64,000 nucleotides of DNA from JACJWR01 sp963842975 (lineage in GTDB: Bacteria > Actinomycetota > Actinomycetes > S36-B12 > UBA10799): positions 496,001 to 560,000 of the forward strand of contig CAWJIH010000009.1 in the NCBI GenBank assembly GCA_963842975.1. Direction: 5' to 3'. A program made the position numbers and the translations under genes. The notes beneath the pieces were generated by a model. The model saw only the letters and a list, made by a program, of their open reading frames with translations, ran no database searches and was not told where the DNA came from. The stretch's first letter is position 1. Each line of letters starts with the position of its first letter. Positions 33,483-41,985 of the stretch are shown one piece after another.

Positions 33483-33901
33483 GTGAGACGGTGGGTGCCG
33501 AGTCGGGTTCGGGGCCGGCGGCCGAGCCGGGGCAGGCGGGTGCCGGGCCGGGGCAGGCGGGTGCCGGGCCGGTGCAGGCGGTTGGATTGACGGGTTCTGT
33601 GGGGCACGCTGCGGGCTCGGTTACTGCATCGACAGCGGGTGAGCCGGAGCGGTCAGTCACGGTGCGACTATTCGCCGCGGCGGCGCACGCTGCGGGGCAT
33701 ACCGAGGTTGAGGTGCCCGCTGTGACGCTGGCGCAGGCGCTGACCATCATCACCGAGGCCTCGGCGGATCCTGAAAGGTTCGCGGAGGTGTTGGCTCGGT
33801 GTTCGGTTCTGGTGGACGGGGTCTACCACGACACGGACGAGGTGTTGGCGTTGCCCGCCGGAGCCATGGTCGATGTGCTTCCGCCCTTCGCTGGCGGTTG
33901 A
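33479..33901 (+). CDS. MoaD/ThiS-type ubiquitin-like protein with Gly/Ala/Pro-rich extension
   Basis: A 140-residue protein. Residues about 58-140 are a beta-grasp fold (SVTVRLFAAAAHAAG, VLVDGVYHDTDEVLALPAG, VDVLPPFAGG) ending in Gly-Gly, the site adenylated and thiocarboxylated in sulfur carriers. The first 55 residues are low complexity, encoded partly by a 21-bp tandem repeat. No MoaE, ThiG or MoeB gene adjoins it, so its sulfur acceptor is unknown. It starts with GTG overlapping the methyltransferase stop. Confidence 0.82.
   Translation: MSETVGAESGSGPAAEPGQAGAGPGQAGAGPVQAVGLTGSVGHAAGSVTASTAGEPERSVTVRLFAAAAHAAGHTEVEVPAVTLAQALTIITEASADPERFAEVLARCSVLVDGVYHDTDEVLALPAGAMVDVLPPFAGG
33524..33584 (+). 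repeat. 21-bp in-frame tandem repeat in the MoaD-like gene
   Basis: Nearly three copies of a GC-rich 21-bp unit (core CCGGGGCAGGCGGGTGCC) encode EPGQAGA/GPGQAGA/GPVQAV in the N-terminal extension. Length variation between strains would be expected. Confidence 0.8.
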
Positions 33902-33914
33902 TCCGGGGGTTGCG

Positions 33915-33995
33915 TGTGCCGGGGTGTCGGAGTACCGGGGTGTCGGGGTCCGGGTGCCCGAGTGCCGGGGTGCCCGGGGTGCCCGTGAGTGCCCG
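33915..33995. repeat. Degenerate GGGGTGYCSGG low-complexity run
   Basis: Several imperfect copies of a G-rich 12-15 base motif (CCGGGGTGTCGG and CCGGGGTGCCCG) directly follow the MoaD-like stop and lead into the 31-bp repeat array. No coding potential seen. Confidence 0.6.
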
Positions 33996-33997
33996 GC

Positions 33998-34260
33998 GGT
34001 GATCAACGCGGTTCCCAGTGAGCCGGAGGGTGATCAACGCGGTTCTCAGTAGGGAATTTGGCCGGGATGATCTCCGTAAACCCGACTGGGGCCCGTGTTG
34101 ATCACGCCGGACCCGACTGGGCCCCGTGTTGATCACCGGACCGACTGGGCCCGTGTTGATCACGCCGGACCCGACTGGGCCCCGTGTTGATCACGCCGGA
34201 CCCGACTGGGGCCCGTGTTGATCACGCCGGACCCGACTGGGCCCCGTGTTGATCAAGCAG
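33998..34260. repeat. 31-bp TTGATCA repeat array, two inverted plus six direct units
   Basis: Six adjacent units of 29-31 bp start at 34081, 34112, 34141, 34170, 34201 and 34232, each CCCGACTGGG then CCCGTGTTGATCAC then GCCGGA. Before them, two units with the same 31-bp period (starting 33998 and 34029) read in the opposite orientation (GGTGATCAACGCGG, then CAGT). The array fills the gap between convergent genes and holds no gene. The core TTGATCA-n-GCCGGA-m-C also begins the interior of repeat copies B and C at 18.7 and 19.8 kb. Confidence 0.88.
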
Positions 34261-34264
34261 GTCC

Positions 34265-34987
34265 TCAGTCAGCACCCTCGCCGGAGGCGTTGACCTTGGC
34301 GGCCTCGGCAGTCTTGCGCTTGATGTCGGCCAGTGCCGCTCGGTGGGCTGCCTTGGCTTCGTACACCTCCCGGCGGTTCTTGACCACCCGCCCGGGAACC
34401 CCGGCAACAATGGACTCCGGCGGTACCTCACCGCGCACCACCGAATTCGCCGCCAGGATGCAGCCGTTGCCAATGGTGGTCCCCCGCAACACGGTCACTT
34501 TGGTGCCCAACCAGCAGTCCGGCCCTATTCGCACCGCCGACTTCACCAAGCCCTGGTCTTTGATCGGGAAGGTCACATCGTCGTAGACGTGGTCAAAATC
34601 GCAGACGTACACCCAGTCGGCGACGATGCATCCCTCGCCGAATTCGATATCTAGGTAGCCGTTGATGGTGTTGTCCCGGCCGAACACGCACTTGTTGCCG
34701 ATTCGCATCGTGCCCTCGTGAGCTCGGATGCGGTTCTCGTCGCCTATGTGTACCCAGCGACCCACGATCAGCCGGGCATATCCCTTTCGGGCATGAACTT
34801 GCACACGCCGACCCAAGAACACGAAACCTTCAGTCACAATGTGAGGGTTGCGCAGACGCCACCAGAAGAACCTCCAGTAACGCACCAAATACCACCACGA
34901 CCACGCCCGGTTGCGCACCACCCAGCGAAGCGAAGCGAGGGTGAGGAACCGGGCCTGGCGGGGATCACGCTGCCGTCCGAAAGCCAC
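34265..34987 (-). CDS. Left-handed beta-helix acyltransferase (Rv3034c-like)
   Basis: A 240-residue hexapeptide-repeat acetyltransferase. An N-terminal Trp/Arg-rich helix (SWWYLVRYWRFFWWRLR) may associate with membrane. Hexapeptide coils run from about residue 60 (VQVHARKGYARLIVG) to AANSVVRGEVPPESIVAGVPGRVV. It probably transfers an acetyl or other short acyl group from CoA to a sugar. Its place between a methyltransferase and the GT4 gene matches the acyltransferase of the mycobacterial MGLP locus as I remember it. About 40 bp separate it from the GT4 gene on the same strand. Confidence 0.85.
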   Translation of the reverse strand: MAFGRQRDPRQARFLTLASLRWVVRNRAWSWWYLVRYWRFFWWRLRNPHIVTEGFVFLGRRVQVHARKGYARLIVGRWVHIGDENRIRAHEGTMRIGNKCVFGRDNTINGYLDIEFGEGCIVADWVYVCDFDHVYDDVTFPIKDQGLVKSAVRIGPDCWLGTKVTVLRGTTIGNGCILAANSVVRGEVPPESIVAGVPGRVVKNRREVYEAKAAHRAALADIKRKTAEAAKVNASGEGAD

Positions 34988-35030
34988 GGATGGAACCCTA
35001 TCCCCGTCGGATCACCAGCAGCGGGCGCGG

Positions 35031-36236
35031 TTAGCCCGCGTTTTGGATACGGGACCCCGGGCCCGAAATGTGCGAGTCGTAGAAGTCTTCGGTGGCGGTT
35101 GCGATGGCGGGCCAGTTGAAGCGATCGTGCAAGGGGCCAAGGGCAGCCACGGCGCGGCCCCGGGCGGCTGTGGGATCGTTCAGCGTGCGGGCGATCGCAT
35201 CGGTCAGGGAGGCGGCGTCGCCAGGTTGGAAGAGTAATCCGGTGACATCGTCCTCGACGATGTCCGTGAGCCCCCCGGTCCGTCCGGCGATCACCGGCGC
35301 CCCGAGCGCCATCGCCTCCAAAGCCACCAGCCCGAATGGCTCATAGAGACTCGGGACCAGCGCGGTATCGGCGGCGCCGACCAGGGCGCGCAAGTCGCCC
35401 TCGGGCAACCAGCCGGTGCGGACCACCGATCCGGAAAGTTCCCGTTGCTTCACTTCGTGGTCGAATCGATCAGACTGACCACCCGTGCCGGCCACCACCA
35501 ACCGAGCTGTAGGAAAGGCGTTGAGCACCATCGGCATCGCCTCGAGCATCGTGAAGATGCCCTTCTCCGCCTCGAGCCGACCAGAGTAAGTCAGCAGCGG
35601 TCCGTGCGGTGCCCAGCGGGCGCGGGCTTCGGCTTTCGCCTCCGAGGTCGTTTGCCAGTACTCGGTGTCGACGCCATTGGGGATCACGGCGACCTTGGAT
35701 CGATCCACCCCGAACTGGTTGGCAACTTCGGACTGCATTGCGTGGGAGCAGGCGATCAGGCCGGTTGCAGACTGGCTCAGGAAGCGTTCCACCGAATCGA
35801 CATTGCGACTGATCTCGCTGCCGAGGAAGCCCTGGTGGCGACCCCACTCGGTGGCATGGATGGTGGCGATGAGCGGCGCATCCGCGGCTGCTGCAGCCGT
35901 GATCCCGGCCCTGGTGGTCATCCAGTCGTGGCTATGGATCACGTCTGGGCCGAACTTTCGAATCTGGCCTGCCGCCGCGACCGCCAGCGAATCATCGAGG
36001 GTGGTGACGATCGCCATGAGGTAGTCCGGCTCAAATGGCAGCGCGGGTTTGCGTCCACCGCGGACCACCCGGACGCCATCGACGATGCTGTCCGGAGCCG
36101 CCCCGTCGAATTCGTCGGTGATCACCATGACCTCGTGTCCAGCGGCGGCCTGAGCCACCGTCAGCGCATGCACGTGGCGGCCTAGACCGCCGTACACCAG
36201 CGGCGGGTACTCCCAGGCGATATGCATGATTCGCAC
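35031..36236 (-). CDS. GT4 glycosyltransferase, alpha-glucan type (Rv3032-like)
   Basis: A 401-residue GT-B glycosyltransferase. N-terminal MHIAWEYPPLVYGGLGRHVH binds donor and acceptor; the C-terminal E-x7-E motif is in YEPFGLVALEAMALGAP. The N-terminus is closest to GlgA/GlgM-like alpha-1,4-glucosyltransferases, of which mycobacterial Rv3032 elongates methylglucose lipopolysaccharide. Start is the GTG giving VRIMHIAWEYPP, because homologues begin there; the frame stays open upstream. It is divergent from the methyltransferase-GH57 pair. Confidence 0.9.
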   Translation of the reverse strand: MRIMHIAWEYPPLVYGGLGRHVHALTVAQAAAGHEVMVITDEFDGAAPDSIVDGVRVVRGGRKPALPFEPDYLMAIVTTLDDSLAVAAAGQIRKFGPDVIHSHDWMTTRAGITAAAAADAPLIATIHATEWGRHQGFLGSEISRNVDSVERFLSQSATGLIACSHAMQSEVANQFGVDRSKVAVIPNGVDTEYWQTTSEAKAEARARWAPHGPLLTYSGRLEAEKGIFTMLEAMPMVLNAFPTARLVVAGTGGQSDRFDHEVKQRELSGSVVRTGWLPEGDLRALVGAADTALVPSLYEPFGLVALEAMALGAPVIAGRTGGLTDIVEDDVTGLLFQPGDAASLTDAIARTLNDPTAARGRAVAALGPLHDRFNWPAIATATEDFYDSHISGPGSRIQNAG

Positions 36237-36345
36237 GGGGGCGAGCCTATGCCAGGGCGACGACCAACGCCTACGCCTCAGCCAAAGATGTGGCTTTGGC
36301 GCGTCCTGTGCCTCAGGAAATCCAGCCATGTGGCGTAATTAGGCC

Positions 36346-37188
36346 GTGACTTTCCCTGCTTCCCTACCGGCTGCCGGCCCGACATCGCTGCCTCTCACCG
36401 GTGAGCGGACGGTACCTGGCATCGCCCGCGAAACGTACTGGTTCACACGACACGAGGCGGTCTACCGATTCGCGGCCGACCTGATAGCGGCGACGGCGGC
36501 ATCGGCCGCCGCGGCGGAGTCGCCAGCGTCTTCGGCCCCTGCATCACGCTCGGGGAGCGCGGGTCAGCCGGTAGTGGATGCCGGTTGCGGTGAGGGCTAC
36601 GGAGCGGAGTTTCTGCGGGGAACGCTGGGCACCGACGTGGTGGGACTCGACTACGACGAGACCACCGCGGCGCATGTGCGAGTTGCCTACCCACAGGTCC
36701 GGATGGTGCGGGCAAACCTGGACAGTTTTCCGGTGCCCGATCGCTCCTGCCGGGCCGTGGTGTCGCTGCAGGTCATCGAACACCTGTGGAATCTCGCGGG
36801 TTTCCTCGACGAGTGCCACCGGGTGCTGGTGGGCGCCGGCACCCTGGTGGTGTCGACTCCGAATCGGCCGGTGTTCTCACCCGGACTCGGCCGTCAGCAG
36901 AAACCCACCAATCCATTTCACGTAGAGGAATTCGACGCCGAACAGGTTCGCGGGATGCTGAATCATGCGGGCTTCGCTGAGGTGGAGGTGCTCGGGTTGC
37001 ATCATGGTGAACGAATATCGGAATGGGAAGCCGAGCACGGCTCGATCGTCGAAGCCCAAGTCCGTGCGGCGCTGACCGGTGAGTGGCCGGGGGTCCTCGA
37101 CGACGTCCTGCCTCGCCTGACGGCCGCAGATTTCACGATCGGTCTCGCCGACGGAGCGCACGACCTCATCGGAATCGGGCGGCGGTGA
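36346..37188 (+). CDS. Class I SAM-dependent methyltransferase (Rv3030-like)
   Basis: A 280-residue methyltransferase with N-terminal LPLTGERTVPGIARETYWF, a segment characteristic of the Rv3030 group. It also has SAM motif I VVDAGCGEGYGAEFL, acidic VVGLDYD and motif IV VSLQVIEHLWNL. An Ala/Ser-rich insertion at about residues 48-72 sits before motif I. Rv3030 is considered a methyltransferase of methylglucose lipopolysaccharide. The gene overlaps the GH57 start by GTGA. Start GTG; no other start fits. Confidence 0.88.
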   Translation: MTFPASLPAAGPTSLPLTGERTVPGIARETYWFTRHEAVYRFAADLIAATAASAAAAESPASSAPASRSGSAGQPVVDAGCGEGYGAEFLRGTLGTDVVGLDYDETTAAHVRVAYPQVRMVRANLDSFPVPDRSCRAVVSLQVIEHLWNLAGFLDECHRVLVGAGTLVVSTPNRPVFSPGLGRQQKPTNPFHVEEFDAEQVRGMLNHAGFAEVEVLGLHHGERISEWEAEHGSIVEAQVRAALTGEWPGVLDDVLPRLTAADFTIGLADGAHDLIGIGRR

Positions 37189-38709
37189 GCCGCGGCGCGT
37201 TTGCCCTGGTGCTGCACAGCCATTTGCCGTGGCTGGCCCATCATGGGCGGTGGCCGGTGGGGGAGGAGTGGCTCTATCAGGCCTGGGGAACTAGTTACCT
37301 ACCAGTGCTGGATGTGCTGGATCGGCTTGCGGCCGAAGGCCGCACGGACCTGCTGACTTTGGGTGTAACGCCAGTACTGGCCGCACAGTTGGATGACCCC
37401 CACACGCTGGCTGCGTTCGATACCTGGCTGGGTTTCTGGCGCGCCCGCAGCGCGGAACTCGCCAGTGATGCAGATCCTGATCTGCGCGAACTTGCCGCCT
37501 ATGAATACCGAAGTTCGGTGTGGGCCAGCGCCCAACACGCCGCCCGCGGCCCGCTGTCCACATCTTTCCGGCGGCTGGCCGATGCGGGTGCGATCGACCT
37601 CCTCGGAGGACCGGGGACACATCCGTTCCAACCGCTCTACGACGACGACGTGGTGACTGCGTGTCTGCGGGTGGGTCGCGAAGATGCGCTCGTGCGTTGG
37701 GGTCGACGCACGGCTGGTATCTGGGCGCCGGAATGCGGATACCGACCTGGATCTGGAGGAGGTGTACGACGCTGAGGGGGTGGGCCACTTCCTAGTTGAC
37801 GGACCCACGTTCCTGCATGTCGGCGCATTGCCCTGGGCCGGTCGGCCGGTGGGGGATTCTGATGTGGTGGCCTTTGCGCGGGACCTGGACGTCACCTACC
37901 GGGTGTGGTCGCCCAAACGCGGCTACCCCTCCGATCCGCACTATCGGGACTTCCATGCGGTGCATCACGGAACCGGATTTCGCCCCGCTCGGGTGACGAG
38001 TGTGCACACCCCCGAACACGAGAAGGCGCCGTACCGGCCGGAGGCGACGACAGCGGTGGTTGCCCGCGACGCCGAGGATTTCGTTGGTGTGGTGTTGGCG
38101 AAGTTGGACGAGGTCACTGCTCGGCGCGGAAGCCCGGGCCTGGTTGTCGCTGCCTACGACACGGAACTGTTTGGTCACTGGTGGCACGAAGGTCCGGCCT
38201 GGCTGGAACAGGTGCTGCGATTGCTGCCGACCGCCGGGGTGGAGGTGACGACTCTGACCCGGGCACGGGAGTCGGGCTACGTCGATCAGGATCCGATCTG
38301 GATGGAGCCGGGCTCGTGGGGATCCGGCAAAGACTGGCGGGTGTGGGCGGGAACTCCAGTCGCTGATGTCGTGGCCGACAACGATCGGCTGGTACGCCGG
38401 TGGCTCGCGCTGCGTGGGGGTGGTGCGCAGGGGGTGGATTCGCGAGCGGTTGGACGTCAACCGGCGGCCGACCAACTGGCGCGGGAGGCGATGCTGGCGC
38501 TGTCGAGCGATTGGGCTTTCATGATCACCAAAGACAGTGCGGCGCAGTACGCACGGTCCCGACACGACCTGCATCACCGTCGTTTCCACGCCCTCGCAGA
38601 CGTGATCGAAAGCAGTGGTGGCACGTCAGAGTTGGCCCTCGGAATGGCGTCCGATCTGCGCGGACCCGACGGCTTGTTTGGTCATCTGGACGCGCGCGCT
38701 CTGTGGTGA
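37185..38709 (+). pseudogene. GH57 alpha-glucan branching enzyme (Rv3031-like), frameshifted as sequenced
   Basis: About 507 aa when repaired. The first frame has LVLHSHLPW (region 1), GTHPFQPL and nucleophile Glu183 in GIWAPECGYRPG. The second frame begins LEEVYDAEGVGHFLVDGP and contains the region-4 acid in AAYDTELFGHWWHEGP. Dropping the single T at 37752 joins them exactly at the conserved YRPG-LE junction. All catalytic parts are intact, which argues against old decay. GH57 proteins of this type branch or process alpha-1,4-glucan, and the mycobacterial homologue belongs to the MGLP locus. GTG start overlapping the methyltransferase stop. Confidence 0.87.
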
Positions 38710-38832
38710 GGGGGTCTGCGGTGGCGGACTCCCTACTCGCCGGTAACATAGCGTGCAACGACGCGGCGAGGTGGCTGCGTCGCCCTGGCCGGCATACCCG
38801 GTATCCAACCCTTCCGGAGGTAGTTGCACGAG

Positions 38833-39612
38833 ATGAAGATCGTGGTCTGCGTGAAGCAGGTGCCCGACACATGGGCCGAAAAGAAGCTCAACCCGGCAGA
38901 CAGCACCCTTGACCGGGCGTCGGTCGACGCAGTGGTCAATGAACTCGATGAATACGCCATCGAGGAGGCGCTGCAACTAGCCGAAGCTAACGGTGGCGAG
39001 GTCGTGGTGCTCTCTATGGGCCCGGACCGGGCGACCGAAACCATCCGCAAGGCGCTGAGCATGGGCGCTGCCCGCGGAGTGCACGTGGTGGACGATGCCC
39101 TCCACGGTTCCTGTGCGATGGCGACATCGAAGGCGCTGGCGAAGGCGATCGAGGCTGAAGCCCCCGACCTGGTGGTCTTCGGCTCTGAGTCCACCGATGC
39201 GCGTATGTCCGTCGTGCCGGCCATGGTGGCCGAGCGCCTGGGCTACCCGCAGCTGACTTTCGCGAACAAGGTCGAGATCGACGGCGGTGCGGTGAAGATC
39301 CAGCGCATCACCGAGTCCGGCTACGACGAGGTTGAGGCTGCGAGCCCGGCTGTGGTTTCCGTGGTCGAGAAGATCAACGAGCCCCGTTACCCGAACTTCA
39401 AGGGCATCATGGCGGCCAAGAAGAAGCCGATTGACGCCAAGTCGATCGCTGACCTCGGGCTTGCTGCCGGTGAGGTGGGCGCGTCCGCGTCCAGCACCAC
39501 GGTGGTTGAGTTCGCCGATGCCCCGCCGCGTGCTGCGGGTCAAGTCGTCACTGACGACGGCAACGGCGGCGTGAAGATCGCCGAATTCCTGTCCACTCAG
39601 AAGTTCATCTAG
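38833..39612 (+). CDS. etfB: Electron transfer flavoprotein beta subunit
   Basis: A 259-residue FixA/EtfB protein (MKIVVCVKQVPDTWAEKKLNP; ALSMGAARGVHVVDDAL). It forms a heterodimer with EtfA that accepts electrons from acyl-CoA dehydrogenases and passes them to the quinone pool. No acyl-CoA dehydrogenase is in the window. The ATG lies about 12 bases after GGAGG; a TTG three codons earlier is nearer that site, but the family begins at the ATG. etfA follows 13 bases downstream. Confidence 0.95.
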   Translation: MKIVVCVKQVPDTWAEKKLNPADSTLDRASVDAVVNELDEYAIEEALQLAEANGGEVVVLSMGPDRATETIRKALSMGAARGVHVVDDALHGSCAMATSKALAKAIEAEAPDLVVFGSESTDARMSVVPAMVAERLGYPQLTFANKVEIDGGAVKIQRITESGYDEVEAASPAVVSVVEKINEPRYPNFKGIMAAKKKPIDAKSIADLGLAAGEVGASASSTTVVEFADAPPRAAGQVVTDDGNGGVKIAEFLSTQKFI

Positions 39613-39625
39613 GAGCGCCGAACAC

Positions 39626-40579
39626 ATGGCAGAGATTCTCGTTCTCGCAGACCACGCCGACGGTGTGGTCAAGAAGGTCACCCTCGAACTGCTCACGCTG
39701 GCCGCTTCTGTTGGTGAGCCGTCCGCAGTTGTCGTCGGTGCTGGTGCCGACAAGGCAGTGGCGACGCTCGCCGAGCACGGTGCGGCCAAGGTGTACGTGG
39801 CCGACGCCCCCGAGCTTGACGAATACCTGGTGGCACCGAAGGTAGCTGTGCTGGCCAAGGTCGTTGCTGATGTTGCTCCGGCAGCGGTGCTGATCGCCTC
39901 CTCGGCCGAAGGCAAGGAAGTTGCCGGACGCCTGGCGGTTCGGCTCGACAGCGGTGTGATCACCGACGCCGTGGGTTTGGCGGCGGACCTCTCCGCGACG
40001 CAGTCCATTTTCGGTGGCAGTGTCATCGTCACCGCGAAGGTCGGCAGCGGCGTCCCGGTCATCACCGTGCGCCCGAACTCCTCCCCGGTCGAGGCCGCTG
40101 CGGCCGCCGGTGAGCGCGTCGACGTGGCGGTGGAGCTTGGCGACGCCGACAAGGGCGCCAAGGTCACCGGCAGCGTTGAGCAGGAGAGCGACGCTCGCCC
40201 CGACCTCGCCGAAGCCGCGGTTGTGGTTTCCGGTGGTCGTGGTGTTGGCTCGGGTGACAACTTCGCCATCATCGAGGCCCTCGCTGACACCCTCGGTGCG
40301 GCCGTCGGTGCCTCGCGCGCTGCGACTGACGCGGGCTGGTACCCCCACCAGTTCCAAGTCGGCCAGACTGGCAAGACCGTGTCGCCACAGCTGTACATCG
40401 CCAACGGCATCTCCGGGGCGATTCAGCACCGCGCCGGAATGCAGACGTCCAAGACCATCGTTGTGGTCAACAAGGACCCAGAGGCCCCGATCTTCGAACT
40501 GGCCGACTACGGCATCGTCGGCGACCTCTTCACCGTCGTTCCGCAGCTGACTGACGAGATCAAGAAGCGCAAGGGGTAG
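39626..40579 (+). CDS. etfA: Electron transfer flavoprotein alpha subunit
   Basis: A 317-residue EtfA/FixB. The C-terminal FAD domain shows GGRGVGSGDNFAIIEALAD, the diagnostic PHQFQVGQTGKTVSP and GISGAIQHRAGM. The N-terminal half is the Rossmann-like domain that pairs with EtfB. The etfB-etfA order next to the Rv3030/Rv3031-like genes is that of mycobacteria as I recall. Followed by a strong hairpin. Confidence 0.95.
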   Translation: MAEILVLADHADGVVKKVTLELLTLAASVGEPSAVVVGAGADKAVATLAEHGAAKVYVADAPELDEYLVAPKVAVLAKVVADVAPAAVLIASSAEGKEVAGRLAVRLDSGVITDAVGLAADLSATQSIFGGSVIVTAKVGSGVPVITVRPNSSPVEAAAAAGERVDVAVELGDADKGAKVTGSVEQESDARPDLAEAAVVVSGGRGVGSGDNFAIIEALADTLGAAVGASRAATDAGWYPHQFQVGQTGKTVSPQLYIANGISGAIQHRAGMQTSKTIVVVNKDPEAPIFELADYGIVGDLFTVVPQLTDEIKKRKG

Positions 40580-40600
40580 TTCCCGCACGGTTCGCACGAG

Positions 40601-40686
40601 GCCGGTGTCACCGGCTCCGACGCGCCCCGCGGTTGGCGTTTCGCCCTTTTCCCGAAGGGCCATACGCTCACCGCGGGGCGCGTTTT
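40601..40686 (+). terminator. etfBA terminator with nested hairpins
   Basis: A 6-bp stem with three-base loop (GCCGGT/ACCGGC) is followed by a perfect 14-bp stem (ACGCGCCCCGCGGT and its complement, 40620-40633 with 40670-40683), ending in TTTT. The 36-nt loop of the large stem contains a further 6-bp hairpin (GCCCTT/AAGGGC). The large stem plus T-run fits an intrinsic terminator for etfA. Confidence 0.75.
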
Positions 40687-40691
40687 GCGTT

Positions 40692-40731
40692 GCAGCAGCG
40701 CATATCGCGTGGCAGCAGCGCATATCGCGCG
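40692..40731. repeat. 20-bp tandem repeat, two units
   Basis: GCAGCAGCGCATATCGCG followed by TG in the first copy and CG in the second. It lies after the etfA terminator and about 150 bp before alkC. No gene found in this interval. Confidence 0.8.
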
Positions 40732-40880
40732 GCGCGCAGCCCGTGGGAGGTGGCCGCTTTTCGAAGTGCGCTCCCAACTGAGGTTTATCCCGCCCCAAAG
40801 GCCAAATAAAACACAGTTTGCGGCGCAAATCCGCACACAGTCGGTACTGGCAAGGCAGACGCAGCCTTAGAGTGGCGCTC

Positions 40881-41909
40881 ATGGCGGCACCGCTGACGGA
40901 TCAGTTCGGGCCCGACGTTGTTCGGCTCATCGCCGCCGACCTGCCGGTGGTTCAGGAGGATTTCGTCGCCAGGTGCCTCGACGGCTTCGCCGAACTCGGG
41001 CTCAAGGCCCGCGGTGTGCACGTCGCAGCGGTCATGCGTGAGTTCCTTGATCCGGATCCAGCGGTCGCTGTTGCGCAGGTGGCAGCAGGCATAGGTGCCC
41101 CATTGGGATTCGGCTACCTGGCACATTCGGAGTTCATCGGGACCTACGGCCTGCCCGCCTACGCCGAATCGATGGCCGCCCAACACGCCCTGACCCAGGT
41201 GTTCACCGCAGAATTCAGCATCCGACCGTTCATTCAGCGGTACCCGGAAACCATGGAGCAGTTGCGCTCGTGGACTGCCGATCCGAGCGAACATGTGCGC
41301 CGACTCGTCAGCGAAGGTACTCGGCCACGGTTGCCGTGGGCTACTCGGCTGCCAGAGTTTCAGCGTGATCCGGGGCCCGTCATCGAGTTGCTCGAGGTGC
41401 TGAAAGACGATCCCTCGGAGTACGTCACCAGGTCGGTGGGCAACAACCTCAACGACATCTCCCGCGACAACCCGGGCACGGCCTTGGACGTGGCCGCGCG
41501 GTGGTTGCCGGGGCGTCCTCGGTTGGTGCGCCGAGGCCTGCGCACGCTGATCAAAGCAGGGGACCCTCGGGCATTGGAGTTACTCGGGTATTCGGCAACG
41601 GAAGTAGTCGCCGCGGCTGATGTGCCTCGGCAGGTTCGGATAGGTGAGTCCGCTGCGTTCAACGTCACCCTCACCGGCCAGGGTCGAGTGCTGGTGGACC
41701 TTCGGGTGCACTTCGTGAAGGCCAACGGTTCAACGTCGCCGAAGGTGTTCCGGGGTGCGGAAGTGGCCGTGGACGGTGTCGCACAGTTCAGACGCACGAT
41801 CAGTTTCGCCCAACACACCACACGCAAGCACTATCCCGGAACCCACCGGGTGGAGGCCCTCCTCAACGGCGACCCGGTGGAACTTGGCGTGGTCGAAGTG
41901 GTCGAGTAG
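40881..41909 (+). CDS. DNA alkylation repair protein, AlkC-like
   Basis: A 342-residue protein. HEAT-like helical repeats occupy residues about 1-245 (RPRLPWATRLPEFQRDP; SEYVTRSVGNNLNDISRDNPG). A C-terminal beta-rich immunoglobulin-like domain follows (GESAAFNVTLTG; FRRTISFAQHTTRKHYPGTH), the layout that separates AlkC from AlkD. AlkC/AlkD glycosylases excise 3-methyladenine-type lesions without flipping the base. The ATG giving MAAPLTDQFG is chosen; a GTG three codons upstream is an alternative. Confidence 0.88.
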   Translation: MAAPLTDQFGPDVVRLIAADLPVVQEDFVARCLDGFAELGLKARGVHVAAVMREFLDPDPAVAVAQVAAGIGAPLGFGYLAHSEFIGTYGLPAYAESMAAQHALTQVFTAEFSIRPFIQRYPETMEQLRSWTADPSEHVRRLVSEGTRPRLPWATRLPEFQRDPGPVIELLEVLKDDPSEYVTRSVGNNLNDISRDNPGTALDVAARWLPGRPRLVRRGLRTLIKAGDPRALELLGYSATEVVAAADVPRQVRIGESAAFNVTLTGQGRVLVDLRVHFVKANGSTSPKVFRGAEVAVDGVAQFRRTISFAQHTTRKHYPGTHRVEALLNGDPVELGVVEVVE

Positions 41910-41985
41910 GCCTGCGATACGCGTCCCCTGCGCCCTGTGGATAACGACCGCGGCCGGATCGGCGATTTCGCCCAGACTTTGTGGC

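Noticed and set aside
33998..34260. CRISPR array
   Set aside because: Units of 29-31 bp abut with no variable spacers, two units are inverted, and no cas gene is present.
33998..34260. ParB parS or another chromosome-partition site
   Set aside because: The palindrome TGATCA does not resemble the parS consensus TGTTTCACGTGAAACA, and no parAB genes are near.
38977..40410. 477-codon minus-strand frame across etfB and etfA
   Set aside because: Ser/Ala/Thr-rich low-complexity shadow of the ETF genes.
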